Assembly: GCA_021399435.1 (NCBI GenBank)
Contig: JAJTUP010000003.1
Span: 930,001 to 994,000, forward strand
Source of the DNA: Diaporthe sp. PMI_573
Lineage: Eukaryota; Ascomycota; Sordariomycetes; Diaporthales; Diaporthaceae
Reading direction: 5' to 3'
Length of the DNA stretch: 64,000 bases
Shown: piece by piece, positions 12,172-22,355 of the stretch
Numbering within the stretch: the stretch's first letter is position 1
Layout of the letters: each line of letters starts with the position of its first letter
Translations under genes and position numbers: made by a program
Notes under the pieces: model-generated
What the model saw: only the letters and a program-made list of their open reading frames with translations
Database searches by the model: none
What the model was told of the DNA's origin: nothing

Positions 12172-13655
12172 ATGCGCTTAGCCAAGGTCAAATGGCTGCT
12201 CCTGGCTGATATCTACTTTAAACACCAGGACCTAAGCCGCATTATCTAGACGGCAGCGTGGATTAGGTCGGTGGCTGAGCGTCACCAGGTTCACCGCGTC
12301 ATCGTCTGTGGGGACCTTCTAACCTGCCGGTCAAGCCAACCCATACATGTGTTCTCAGCCTGTTACCGCTTCCTCGGCTCGCTCGTGTACGATGTACAAG
12401 TACCCCATGTCTACATCTTGCTCGGTAACTAGGACCTGGCCTACCGCCGCGACTATAGTACCATGGCCCTCGGTGCGCTGTACTTGGCCGCCCCTGCTGT
12501 GCAGCTGTACCGGGGCGTTGGCTCCTATACCTGGGACGGCCGCCGCGTGTTGATGCTGCCTTTTCGCGAGGGCCAGTCCGAGCTTACCGGCGCCGTTTTC
12601 GCACTCTAATAAGACTATGCTTTCCAGACGGTCGCCTTTGTACATCTTGCCATTTACAGGGCTATTACGTAATGCCATGTTGTCTGCCTAAACTTGTCTG
12701 CCATTAGTTGTAAGACTGGATCTGTTGTATACTATGGGCTTATCGGTCCGGGCTGCTTTTTAAGCCTGGCCAGGACATTCACGGGGCATTTCTACTCTTA
12801 CCAGACTATCTTGCAGCAGCTGCCGGCACTGAGTACGCGGTCGGAATTCCCTGAGGAAGCAGACGCGTCCTGCCTGCGTGGAAGTGTGATATATGTCGGG
12901 TCGCTACTGCAGTTGACGTGGGCGGGCCTATGGGACGAGAAGCGCGGCGTGATTCTACTGGATCCTGAGACACTCGACCATGAGCTTATAGTGAATCCGC
13001 ACGCCGTTGGCTATGTGACCGCAGATGTGAAGGAGGTTCTAAGTGATACCGTTGATGCGGCAGTGGTGCATGACAGACATGTTATGCTGCTGGCGACCTC
13101 ACATCATTTAAGTACGCTACTGCAAGGGATAAGCTTGTGTCCCTCGGCGCTCGCAGTACAAGGAATTGGAGTCTAATGGCACCTACGTTTCAAGGTACGG
13201 TCGTATCGCAAGGACTGGGGGCCTCGACGCCTGCTAGTGACTCTTTGCTACAAGATCATGGCCTTAAGCCTGAGCACGAAGCGCGTGAAGCCGGGACTGG
13301 AGGACCAAATACCCCGCCAATTGTGGCTGATCTGGCGCTGCCTGATTGCCCGCCCCGGCCTGCCCAGGTCGATATTAGAGAGCAGGCGGCAAGATACGTC
13401 GAGGCGCTGGACTTGGACTCTTCGCTCGAGAAGTCCCGAGAGCTATTAGTCCAGGTGGGCCAAAGACTCCTGGAAGCTACAGCGAGAGAGCAGGCGGAAA
13501 AAGAGAAGCAAGCCCCTGGAGAGGCTCAACCCGAGTTTCTCGACTACAAATGCATAATATCACCACACGAAGTTAATAAGACCGGGCTGGCCGTTGCTCG
13601 CGTCGGGGCTACAACCAATACTGAGCTTATCTTATCCACTGTGTTTAATGCTTAG
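12172..13655 (+). pseudogene. decayed SbcD / T4 gp47-like (Mre11-type) nuclease
   Basis: A calcineurin-like metallophosphoesterase of the SbcD/Mre11 group, the nuclease half of a DNA end-processing complex. From the ATG one frame runs for over 900 nt, broken only by stops. The metal-binding motifs can be followed in order: LADIYF (family LADIHF), CGDLLT (GD motif), LLGN-stop-D (family GNHD), and TFTGHFYSYQTI (family GHxH). Two conserved His positions thus read Tyr, as C-to-T change would give. RGSVIYVGSLLQLTW and GVILLDPET match the capping part. A one-base loss near 13093 shifts the frame; the C-terminal 172 codons are open and helical, ending at a TAG. The sequence looks closer to bacterial/phage SbcD or gp47 than to fungal Mre11. 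It lies directly before the ATPase gene, the usual sbcD-sbcC order. Confidence 0.8.
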
Positions 13656-15900
13656 CCTCGCTTGCTTACTATAACGAACTTTTGGGACGTGTAGTCGACA
13701 ATTTACCTTAACTTTGGAACGGACATTAGACGAGGTCTTACCTTTCTCGTTGGTGAGAATGGCTTAGGAAAAAGTACCCTGGTCGAGGCTATAGTGTGGT
13801 GCTAGTTTGGACGGTGCCTTCGTAGCGGACTGGGCGTCAACGATGTGGTAAATGACAAAGCAAAGCATAACTGTAGCGTATGTGTGGAGTTCGACAATGG
13901 CTATGCTATTTAAAGATACCGTAAGCATAAGGAATATGGCAATAGAGTAATAGTGGAATGGGACGGTAAGGCGTTGCCCGAGTTTGAGAAGGCGATATTC
14001 GGGGCATACAAGCGGCTATTAATGAGCTGCTAGGCGTGGATTACGATACTTTCGTCAGGACTATTGTGCTTAGCCGCGAGAGCACTACGAGCTTCCTGAG
14101 CTTAACGCCTTTTGAGTGTAGGTCTCTGATTTTATTAATCCTAGGCCTAGATATCTTGGACTGCTGTGCCAATGTTACTAATTGCTTTTTGAAGTAGTTA
14201 GGGGATGAAATGGGTTAAATTTAGTCTAATTTAGACGGGCTTGGGCAGAGAATAGACTACTTGCGGGGGCGTATTATCGACCTTACCAGCGCGAAGAAAT
14301 AGCTGGAGAATGAGCTTACGCAAACCACCTTTTAGAGGGAGGCGGCCCTTGCAGACCTCAAGACGAGAACAGGCTCCGACGCTGAGACTACTACGGGCCA
14401 GTCCGCCCGATTTGAAGGGCAGCTTTCCGCGGCACAGAAACGAGTAGACACTCTGCTGCATTGCAATAGACTCGCAAATATCCGCAAGGCTTTTGAGGAA
14501 GCCAGGTCAGTTATCTAAGACAGGCGACTCACTGTGCTCCATCATCTTATAGGACTGGAGAGCAAGCATATACAGATGTCGTCTACGAAGCCTGTCGCAG
14601 AACAAAACACTACTTCGCTGCTCGGCTGGTTCTCAGACGCCCTTGAAGAGGTGTATCACCGTCTACACTCCATTATTGCAGGGCCGGATTCTAGATCTCT
14701 ACATACATCCTCAACTCCCACGGAAAGAAGAAGGCTGTCGGACGCTCGGTGAGGGCGCTGCTGTGCCGTTTGTTGACGATGCTGGGCAAACTAACCGGTA
14801 TAGAGGCTCGGAGGGAAGAAAAGGCAAGGAGGGTAAAAGAGTGGCATGCCTACCAGGTAACTCTGGAAGAAACTGAGAGGAAGATTACACAGTATCGACA
14901 CCAGCTGTCCCGTTTGGAGGATCGTGGGTCCGTGACGCAAATCACTCAAAGGATTGCTGCTGACAAAGACATGCCGGTACAGGACGTGCGTGACAGCCTT
15001 CAGATGATTTCCGCAGAGACCGCCGAGGCTATTCCCATACAACTCAATGAAGCCCTCAAGACCCTGGCCGAACTCCAGCACCACCACGCAAGGCTTAGGG
15101 ACCTCCAGGTTGCGGCGCGGGCAAAGTCTGAAAGGATAGCGACGTACGGACAGATCATCGAGGAGGAAGCAGCAGCGCAGCAAAGCCTGGAGGCAGAATG
15201 CGGCGTCCTCCAAAAGAAGTTGGACGCGCTCGCCGCGGACCGCGTCCCCTTCGATTTCTGGGCCTCAGCCTTTGCGCAGAAATCCCGTCGCGTCTCCTCT
15301 GCGCCCTCAGCCACGTCGTCCTACACGTTCCGGGAGTTCGTCCGGGAGCAGTCCCTCGCGGAGCTCAACACCGTCACCACGCAGATCCTCACCATCCTCT
15401 TCGAGCAAAGCCGGCACGCCACCGCCCTGACGACCGGCATGCTGAGCTCCCTCTTTGTCGGCGATGACCCGGCGAGTGCCGGGGGCGACCACGACACCTC
15501 GGGCGGCGCCGCCCTCGACAGCTCCCTCTCGGTGGACGCGCGCCTGTCCTACGGCAAGCGCAGCGGCGGCGAGCGCAAGCGCATCGACCTCGCCCTCTTC
15601 TTCGCGCTGCTGTACGTCGGCCACGCCCGCTCCCCGCACCGCGCCCACTACATGCTCGTCGACGAGGTGTTTGACAGCCTCGACGCCGCGGGCCAGGCGG
15701 CCGTCGTCAGGTGGTGCAGCGCCCTGGCTGCGGGGAGGCTCAGCTACATCGTCATCACCACCCACAGCGAGGCTCTTGTGCCTCACGGGGCTCTCGCCGC
15801 CGGGGGCGAGCAGGAGGGGGGGCTTGGCGGGGCGGTTCTTGAGGTGAGAATGGGGGAGGCTGGTGTTGAGTTGGAGATGGATGGGAGGAGTGTTGGGTAG
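13656..15900 (+). pseudogene. SbcC / T4 gp46-like (Rad50-type) ATPase, 5' half decayed
   Basis: The ATPase partner of the nuclease upstream: an SMC/Rad50-like ABC ATPase. The first part has LTFLVGENGLGKSTLVEAIVW (Walker A, GENGLGKS), then VRTIVLSRESTTSFLSLTP. Stops replace several Gln positions, and frameshifts lie near 14003 and 14750. The middle should be the coiled coil; I find no CxxC zinc hook. From 14749 an open frame of 383 codons remains, rising in GC, with coiled coil (EARREEKARRVKEWHAYQVTL), ABC signature RSGGERKRIDLALFFALL, Walker B YMLVDEVFDSLD and the His switch ITTHSE. The N-terminal and C-terminal ATPase halves are both needed for function, so the full enzyme is dead, but the C-terminal frame could still be expressed. 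The frame at the start continues from the nuclease across a single TAG. Confidence 0.8.
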
Positions 15901-16189
15901 GATCGTGCTGCTAGGACGCCTCTCTCGTTGACTGAAATCAAAGGATAACGTTTGCCACGCTTTAGTGCGTAGTATTTTATAATACCTACAAACTTGAAAG
16001 GTGCCATAACCTACCCTAGGTACTGGCTCTAGCAATGTCCTCATAAGTAGGGACGACTCACGAAAGATAGGTCTGGAGGCGGGCGCTTCCAGCCCACGAT
16101 TATCACCGCCATCGAGTGCATCGGTGCAAACCGTAGATCCCTGTTACCAATAATTATTTGGCCAGTAACTATTCACCGAAGCAATTCGA
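15901..16189. other. short gene-free stretch
   Basis: Spacer between the ATPase relic and the pogo remnant; nothing recognisable. Confidence 0.5.
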
Positions 16190-17200
16190 TCATGTTTCCT
16201 GCCCCTGGATGGCATTATACATGCCCCGAATCTGGGTACTAAAACTCCAAGACTAGCTTGGGGTGGCTCAAGCGCGTGTTCGATCTCCAAACTAATGAGG
16301 ATAGGTTAACCAGAAACCACAGGTACTGATTTCTGACGCTTTCGGGACACACGAGATGCTCGAATCCATACAGTTTTTCTTCGAAAACAACATCATCCTA
16401 TGTCGTCTCCCCTCCAGCTCCCGCACCTCCCGCAACCTCAAGCCCTGTGATATCGGGGTGTTTGCCCCTTTGAAGGCAGCCTACCGGGACGAGGCCGATA
16501 GGATGTTTCGAGAAGCCGCAAATACAGCCGGCAAGGAATATTTCGTCTCTCTGTATAGCCCTGCAAGGGAGAAGGTGTTCACATAGAGGAATATCTTGGC
16601 CTGGTGGGCGGCCTATGGTTTGTTTCCGTTCAACCCAAAGAGAGTCCTCATGGTGACACCAAAGTCCCCTGCTCAAGCAACTGTTTTGAGACGGCGGGCT
16701 GTTGCCATCAAGACGTACGACAAACCCCTATTGACGCCAGTGTCAGCAAGGGTTCTTGCGTCGTTCCACAATTTCATTAAACAGGATGATTACACATTTG
16801 ATCAGTGAGTATGCAGCGCCTAGAGAGGCATGTACAGAAACTTTCGGATGCCGTGCCGAACGTGCCCCCCTCCATGATCAAAATCAGACGTTGGGCAGAG
16901 TGAACACCGAAGCCAAGGTTTGTTGATCAATCAAGTCAGTCGTACTAGGGAAGATGAAGGTATTAATGAGCTTTGAGGACATCCCAGTGTCACGAGCAGT
17001 GCGTGCTGCGAAGGAGTTCATCAAGGGCAAATGGAAACGTGGTCAGAAGTGCAAGATTGGTGTGCTAGAAGCAGAGGGCAGGACCCAGAGCCAGGATTGC
17101 CGCGTGTTACGAAAGCGGCCATGAAGCGTGGGGGAAAACGTGGTGGGATTTATAAGGGCGCTGCGCGAGATGCAGATGAGGCAGGGAGAGAAGCGGCGTG
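16190..17200 (+). mobile_element. pogo/Fot-family DNA transposon remnant 1 (transposase 3' part)
   Basis: The C-terminal half of a DDE-superfamily transposase of the Tc1/mariner pogo (Fot1) group. Recognisable blocks in order: FPAPGWHY, LGWLKRVFDLQTNED, LISDAFGTHE (second catalytic Asp region), ENNIILCRLPSSSRTSRNLKPCDIGVFAPLKAAYRDEADR (split here as the third Asp region CDIGVFAPLK), SLYSPAREKVFT then an in-frame TAG where Gln is expected, and NILAWWAAYGLFPFNPKRVL. Further on come RHVQKLSDA and MSFEDIPVSRAVRAAKEFIKGKWKRG, the usual basic tail. The N-terminal DNA-binding domain and first Asp region are missing. I could not identify terminal repeats, so the boundaries are approximate. Confidence 0.8.
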
Positions 17201-17483
17201 AATGATTCAGGAGCACCAGATCCATGTCGGGTTTTTAGTGGCGTATGTGGGATGAAAACTCGACGGGCTCTACAGTATCACGCAGGAGGTGGAACCAAGA
17301 AGAGTAGAGTTATGAGCATAAATTACTTTACTCAAATCTCTTTATTATTATAGCTATTATTCGTACTACACATCAGAGGAGGCTGTACTGCAGTTACAGC
17401 TTCATGTGGAAGGACAATTCGTGTTGTGCCTATTGAGCTCCTTGCCGTAGCCCATTGCCGAATCCTTTGATATACCTGCCTCT
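17201..17483. other. spacer between pogo remnant 1 and the BTB gene
   Basis: Short AT-rich stretch, with TTATTATTATAGCTATTATT near 17341-17362. Probably the 3' flank of the BTB gene on the minus strand. Confidence 0.4.
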
Positions 17484-18491
17484 CTAGATATGGGAGTGCT
17501 GGTTGCAATTAGAATACATGCTACCTGACCGAACGCAGTACAGGCAAAGCCCGATACTCTCGTTAAAGCTGCCCAATTTCCAACTACGGTCTCTCCTGTA
17601 TTCTGGCGCGGCATGCTTGTACTCATAAGTACATGGGGTACTAAATGATTCCTTAGGGATCGGATCAGGCATCCTGTCTGCTGACTCTAGTGCTTTGGCG
17701 ATAGGGATATTAGGTAAGCGTCCTGGCCAAAGAAACTCTCCTTCCAACTGCTTAATATATGCATATGCATATTTGCTTGTCCATCCACACTTGTGAGCGC
17801 ATATACCAGCATCTACTCCTTCTATGAGAATTTGTGCTAACTTCAGCCTTGCAACCCCTCTCTGCTCTTCAAGCATGCCTGTACGTTTTCCCGTCAGTTA
17901 GATCTCCAAACCCATCACCTGAGTACGTAGGTACTTACAGAAGACCCTCCATGTCAGAGCAGATTCAACTTTTTTGGATGAGAGAGCAAGATAAGGACCA
18001 TCATAGTCGAGTACCAATGCTCTAGTGATGTCTTTGAACGCCTGTGCGTTCTGGAATAGATATGCCGCCGCGGTGAGAAGCATTAGATTGCCAGGTTTGT
18101 CTGTAGACGTTCGAAGCCAACTTTCGCTCGCAAATCTCAAGGCATCCACGCAATCATACTTGTCCGCGGTGACGGCAACTGCGAGGACATTGCCTGCAGC
18201 AAGGGTTTGAGGTACTTCTCTGTTCTGATGGTGAATGATAGAACAGATAATTTTCAATGCTGCAGCATTGTCTTCAGGCAGGAGCAACTCGGCAGGTCCA
18301 TCGCGATCGAGCAGGTCCTGGCCTTCCTTCCAGTCTGGCCTGAACATGACCGAGAAAGGCTTCGAGACAGCTCTCAACAGCGTAGAATGAACGAGAAGCT
18401 TTGCCATTTCTGGCCCAACTTTCAGAATAAGGTCCCCATCTGGAGCGATTTTGACAACTGTGTCGGTATGGCTGTCGCTTGGATTTTCCAT
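17484..18491 (-). CDS. BTB/POZ-domain protein
   Basis: Two exons separated by a 60-nt intron (17879-17938; GTAAGT donor, CTAACTGAC branch site). The spliced product has 315 residues. The BTB fold covers about residues 10-125: VVKIAPDGDLILKVG, LLVHSTLLRAVSKPFSVMF and LLLPEDNAAALKIICSIIHHQNREVP are typical of the large fungal BTB family, followed by AVTADKYDCVDALRF and a helical region. The C-terminal part is Cys-containing (CAHKCGW, CLYCVRSG). BTB domains mediate protein-protein contacts and many recruit substrates to Cul3 ligases; the partner here is unknown. The start gives the canonical BTB N-terminus; an in-frame upstream ATG at 18575 adds 28 residues of poor quality. It is intact although it lies between transposon relics. 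Confidence 0.8.
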
Positions 18492-18793
18492 GGCCCGGCG
18501 CTGTTTTGTGGAAGCGTTGTAGAAAAGACACTTGATGGGGTACCAACGCCCTTTGGAACCCCTCACATTTATCACATGCGGATGACGCGGTCAAGGGATA
18601 GCCAGCCAGGGAGACACTGCAAATCAGCCACAGAAAGTGTGGCAATGCCTGTTGTGTAACTTGAGGCATGGATGCCTGAGGCGCGTCTGACGGCCTGCCA
18701 AGGAACCCAACGGTTGGTTACCCCGTCTTATTGACCTCAACTTGACTGTCTCGCTTTTGCTTTGTGGTTTTCTAGTCATCTGGTCAAGCCGCC
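18492..18793. other. shared upstream region of two divergent genes
   Basis: About 300 bp between the start of the BTB gene on the minus strand and the small ORF on the plus strand. CT-rich DNA directly precedes the plus-strand ATG (CTGTCTCGCTTTTGC). No specific site recognised. Confidence 0.4.
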
Positions 18794-19207
18794 ATGGATC
18801 CCGAGGATTGGACTCTAACTCTTCAGGTACCTGCAGGTAGCAAGCGACCTAGCCCCTCTCCGTCTGGTGGGGAAGACCGCGCGGCTAAGAAGTTGCGTTC
18901 GCAGCCTCACAACGACAGTCCACACCACAACACCCTGAACCAAGAGCTCACGTTTCCCTTTGTGGATTTTTCATTGCATAACAACGGTTTCGTCAATCCC
19001 TTTGACATATCTTGGAGCGGTGAAGGTGCCCATGGAAGCCAGTTCGACACAACTATTGGCTCCAATGTCGGTTATATGGGCTCATTGGTGCCTTGCCCTA
19101 ACAATGACAATAATTACAAGGACCAGTCTGATTATGGACTTACAAATGGGGCTTTGGGAGTGCACTTCGGAGCCGACCCATATCGGAGCATTTCTTTACA
19201 AGATTAG
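18794..19207 (+). CDS. hypothetical nuclear-like protein with an in-frame TAG
   Basis: An ORF of 137 codons starting in good context (GCCGCCATGGAT). It contains a basic cluster that could act as a nuclear localisation signal (SKRP, RAAKKLR) and an Asn/Gly-rich second half. After the TAG the same frame stays open for 47 more codons to a TAA at 19349-19351, and this extension repeats the motif GSQFDT found before the stop. So the original protein was probably about 185 residues long and the TAG is a nonsense mutation or a readthrough site. I do not recognise the family. It may be the 5' fragment of a gene cut by the hAT remnant that follows. Confidence 0.45.
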   Translation: MDPEDWTLTLQVPAGSKRPSPSPSGGEDRAAKKLRSQPHNDSPHHNTLNQELTFPFVDFSLHNNGFVNPFDISWSGEGAHGSQFDTTIGSNVGYMGSLVPCPNNDNNYKDQSDYGLTNGALGVHFGADPYRSISLQD

Positions 19208-19398
19208 TGTCAAGGCTATGGAAGCCAGTTCGACACACTTCTCCTCGATAACACTAGTTTCGGTGACCATTTCACCATCAGTGATACTGGCATTCAAACC
19301 CGAAACAAAAGTATCCCGATAGGAGAAGTTCAAGCATATAAACCGAACTAACAGTCGCACCCTCCTAAATCGCCTCCCACAGGGTCTTTTAGTGATCG

Positions 19399-19960
19399 GA
19401 ATGGTCTGGTCTGGTCTGGTCTGGGGGTCCAGACCAGACCAGACTAGTTACTTATATAATAACTGGTCCGACCAGACCAGTCCAACCAACAAGACCGCCA
19501 AGAATAAGGCTAAAGTAGTAGAAGGAAGAGAGGAAATATATTTTACTACTAGCTATTTATCTAATTATTGTCATTTTTATTATTTTTGCTATCATTATTA
19601 TCCTTAACCTAAGGCTTCCTATACCAAGCCTAGAGATACTTACAGGCCTCTATAATATCTGCCTTTAGCCTATTACGGTAATCAACTATAGTAAGCTTTG
19701 CGCTACTAAAAAGGCATTTACACTTATCTAATATAGGTAATATTGCAAATAGATTTAGAACAAAGCAAGTAAGATCTCTTTAAGAGTTATAATAGGATAG
19801 CCAGTATATAATGGCGTTATTATAACCTGCCTCTTTATTATAGAGCCAGTCGGTAGAAATATATTGCTTATATAAATTAGTTGTAGAAACCAGAGTATCT
19901 ATTTAAATATACTTATGCTCTTACTAGTAATTAAATACTAAATTAGGATTTGGTTTCGTC
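19399..19960 (-). mobile_element. hAT transposon remnant (transposase C-terminus and terminal region)
   Basis: On the minus strand, AT-rich DNA encodes the dimerisation end of a hAT transposase: KCLFSSAKLTIVDYRNRLKA then DIIEACKYL-stop-AWYRKP, the well-known ending of fungal hAT enzymes (ERVFSSAKL, RNRLKADIIEACE, LRAWYGKP). Conserved Cys-Glu-Arg positions and several Gln codons have become Cys-Leu and TAG, consistent with C-to-T decay. Upstream blocks (YNNAIIYWLSYYNS) follow the same pattern. The element appears cut off near 19960. Repeats of GGTCTG at the other edge probably belong to its terminal or subterminal region. Confidence 0.75.
19409..19444. repeat. perfect 16-bp inverted repeat of GGTCTG units
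   Basis: The left arm GTCTGGTCTGGTCTGG and its exact complement are separated by GGGT, giving a perfect hairpin. A further broken pair (GGTCCGACCAGACC) follows at about 19465. Most likely the subterminal repeats of the hAT element. Confidence 0.85.
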
Positions 19961-20498
19961 AATGTGTCTGTTGCCTCTGACCCCGCCTAGGTGTGGTGGG
20001 GTCCCGTGTCCTTCGGGCTGGCTTATCTTATCAGAGCACCGGCTAAGCTTTAACGCCTGGCCCCAGCCGTGGTGTCATCTTCCTGTACATTTTCTTTGCT
20101 CACGATGTCTCTGGTCTTCAAACAATCATCTGATCGTGCTTGTCGAACATTGCCTTCTTCTTTCCACTGAATTCTTGGTCGAATTGCTACCTGTGATATG
20201 GGCAATTGTAACTGCTTCCTGTCGCTGAGCATAACGGTTGTTCACAAACTCAGGTAACATGAAATTACATGGCACAAGGTACACAAGGTTATTGTGTAGA
20301 AAAGCACAGAGCACTAGATCTTGTCTACCATATCACTGCATAATGCTTATTTCCCGATACAAATTGCCAGATCGCCAAGTGCAGACACGGACCTACTTGC
20401 CTTGCTCATTTTGTGTACCCGACGAACTGCCTTTATTCTGTTGGTTCTGTTCTTTGCCGCCTTGGTGTGTTCTAGCCGCATCCCTGCCCTGTGAACTA

Positions 20499-20541
20499 AG
20501 TCAACGAGGCCCCATCCGGCCCACCCCCCCATTCGGCCCAC
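20499..20541 (+). repeat. left terminal inverted repeat of pogo element 2
   Basis: Begins AGTCAACGAGGCCCC directly after the TA. It matches the right end over 43 bp with one difference (C here, T in the partner). Confidence 0.95.
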
Positions 20542-22312
20542 TCCATACCCGCGACCGCGTCAGGCCTACACCTGCACATAAAATGCGTTTTCTTCTCGAG
20601 GAATTTTTTTCTTCTCTTCAAACTTTGCATATACGTTCTTTATCACATCATGAAGGAATACACCAAAAAAGACGTTTAGATAGCGCTTAATGCAGTTACA
20701 GTAGGCGCCAGTATACAAGAGACCCCCTCAAGTTAGGGCATTCCGAGGAGCATACTTTGAGGTCACCGTAGAGGCTCCTCGTGCCATTCTAATGCTTCAA
20801 ACTTGCAGATAAGGTTATTATAAACCCAAAAAAGCAGCCTGGCTAAGTTTACACTTACCCAGGCGGCCCTAGGGCTGCCGTTGTTACATCTCGACATGAA
20901 GACTTTTACGGGCCAAGTCGCTAGTTCTCAGCCACGACTACTACTACTCGGAAAGTACTAGTTAGGCGCTTTTCTCACGAGAAATCCCAAGATTTGAAGT
21001 CTCCAAAGCCGTCAGATACACTTCAGCAGAGTTAATGGGGCCATAACGGAGATAATTAGGCCATAGTTCAACCTTCTTCAGCTACCAGCCGTCGCCAAGA
21101 TTCTAGCCAAAAATCGTCACAATATAGACAAAGGAGGGGTTGCTGAAGGCGAGGGATCCAACAGAATAGTCCTCAGCCCGAAAGGAAGGAAGGTTATCAC
21201 TCAAAGAAGCAATAGAAGCCGAGTATAGACCTCCTTCATTAAGTATATCTCGGCTACAGGCAAATCGTGCCTACCACTTGTTATCTTTAAAGGGAAAAGC
21301 ATGTAGCAGTAGTAGTTTAAAACACTTAAAGGCTATAATAATTAAGAGTTTACGGCAACCCTAAATAGCTAGACTAACAACGATATTGCCCTTAAATGGC
21401 TTCAGAAGATCTTTATGCCGTTAACGGTCCTGAAGGACCAAAAGCAGTGGCGATTATTAATCGTCAATAGTTACAAAAGTCACACAACGGTTGATTTTAT
21501 GTAGGAATGCTTCTCGCACAAGATATACATTATTTACTTGCCCCCTCATACTTCACACATACTGTAGCTGCTTGACGTTAGTATATTCTTGTCGCTAAAG
21601 GCGGCATACCGTCGCAAGGCTAGCCAACTTAGCCTTATTACCGACGGTATAGTTAAGGGCAAGCAGCTGTTTCTTTTCTGCTATCAGAAGGCAAGATCTA
21701 AAGCACTGAGGAAGCAAAATATCGTTAGTAGATGATATGGGACTGGGCTGTGGCCGGTAAATATGGCCAAACCGCTAATAAGTAGTCTTCTGGTTAAAAA
21801 TACCAATAAGACGGCATTTATACCAAAAATCGATGACGCTACGAGAAAGAGAAGGATCGAATTAATTACACCTATTCCTCTAATAGTGGAAAAAGTGGTG
21901 TTGTCGACGCCTAGGGGATCTCGAGAGCTCCGTGCGATAGCAAGTGTTTATAACCACGGCAGTTACTCGGCAACAACTTAACGGCTATTGTTTAGGAAGG
22001 TTGAAAAAGGATACAACAAGATAGATTAGAAGTTAAAGATGCTGTAGCGAGAAAACGAGGTCCTCAAATCAAGGTTAGAAGCCGTAGCACCTTTAAAGAG
22101 GAGGAAGGTTGAAACGAGCCCCAACTCAAGGTTCATTAAGATTGAGGCTATCTGTAGGGCGAAGATCGAGGCCGGTAAGATTGAGGCTAAGTCAGTAGAC
22201 GAAGAAGGGTCTAAAAAGTCAGAAACACCAGAAAGTTGCATCGTGGTCGGTTCTGACGAGGAGGATAGTGACGATGAAGTCGAAGGGTAGTTGTGGCAGG
22301 TGTGCGATTTGG

Positions 22313-22355
22313 GTGGGCCGAATGGGGGGGTGGGCCGGATAGGGCCTCGTTGACT
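22313..22355 (-). repeat. right terminal inverted repeat of pogo element 2
   Basis: Ends with GGGCCTCGTTGACT next to the second TA copy. Read in reverse it repeats the left end with a single transition. Confidence 0.95.

Larger units (their letters stand above)
20499..22355 (+). mobile_element. pogo/Fot-family transposon 2, complete ends, decayed transposase
   Basis: A 1857-bp element bounded by 43-bp terminal inverted repeats and a TA target duplication (20497-20498 and 22356-22357), the hallmark of Tc1/mariner elements. Inside, one frame of 547 codons from the ATG at 20650 to the TAG at 22288-22290 encodes a pogo transposase. It is broken by many stops, mostly TAG, but I see no need for a frameshift. 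Recognisable parts: PPHTSHIL, LSLKAAYRRKA, CYQKARSKAL, TGLWPVNMAKP and NKTAFIPKIDDATRKRRIEL, then an acidic tail. Stops without frameshifts fit C-to-T mutation by RIP. The element is non-autonomous now, but the ends could still be mobilised if an active relative exists. Confidence 0.9.

Noticed and set aside
15307..16044. Minus-strand ORF of 245 codons opposite the ATPase C-terminus
   Set aside because: It is the GC-rich antisense of the real frame, with Arg/Gly/Val-rich composition and no motif.
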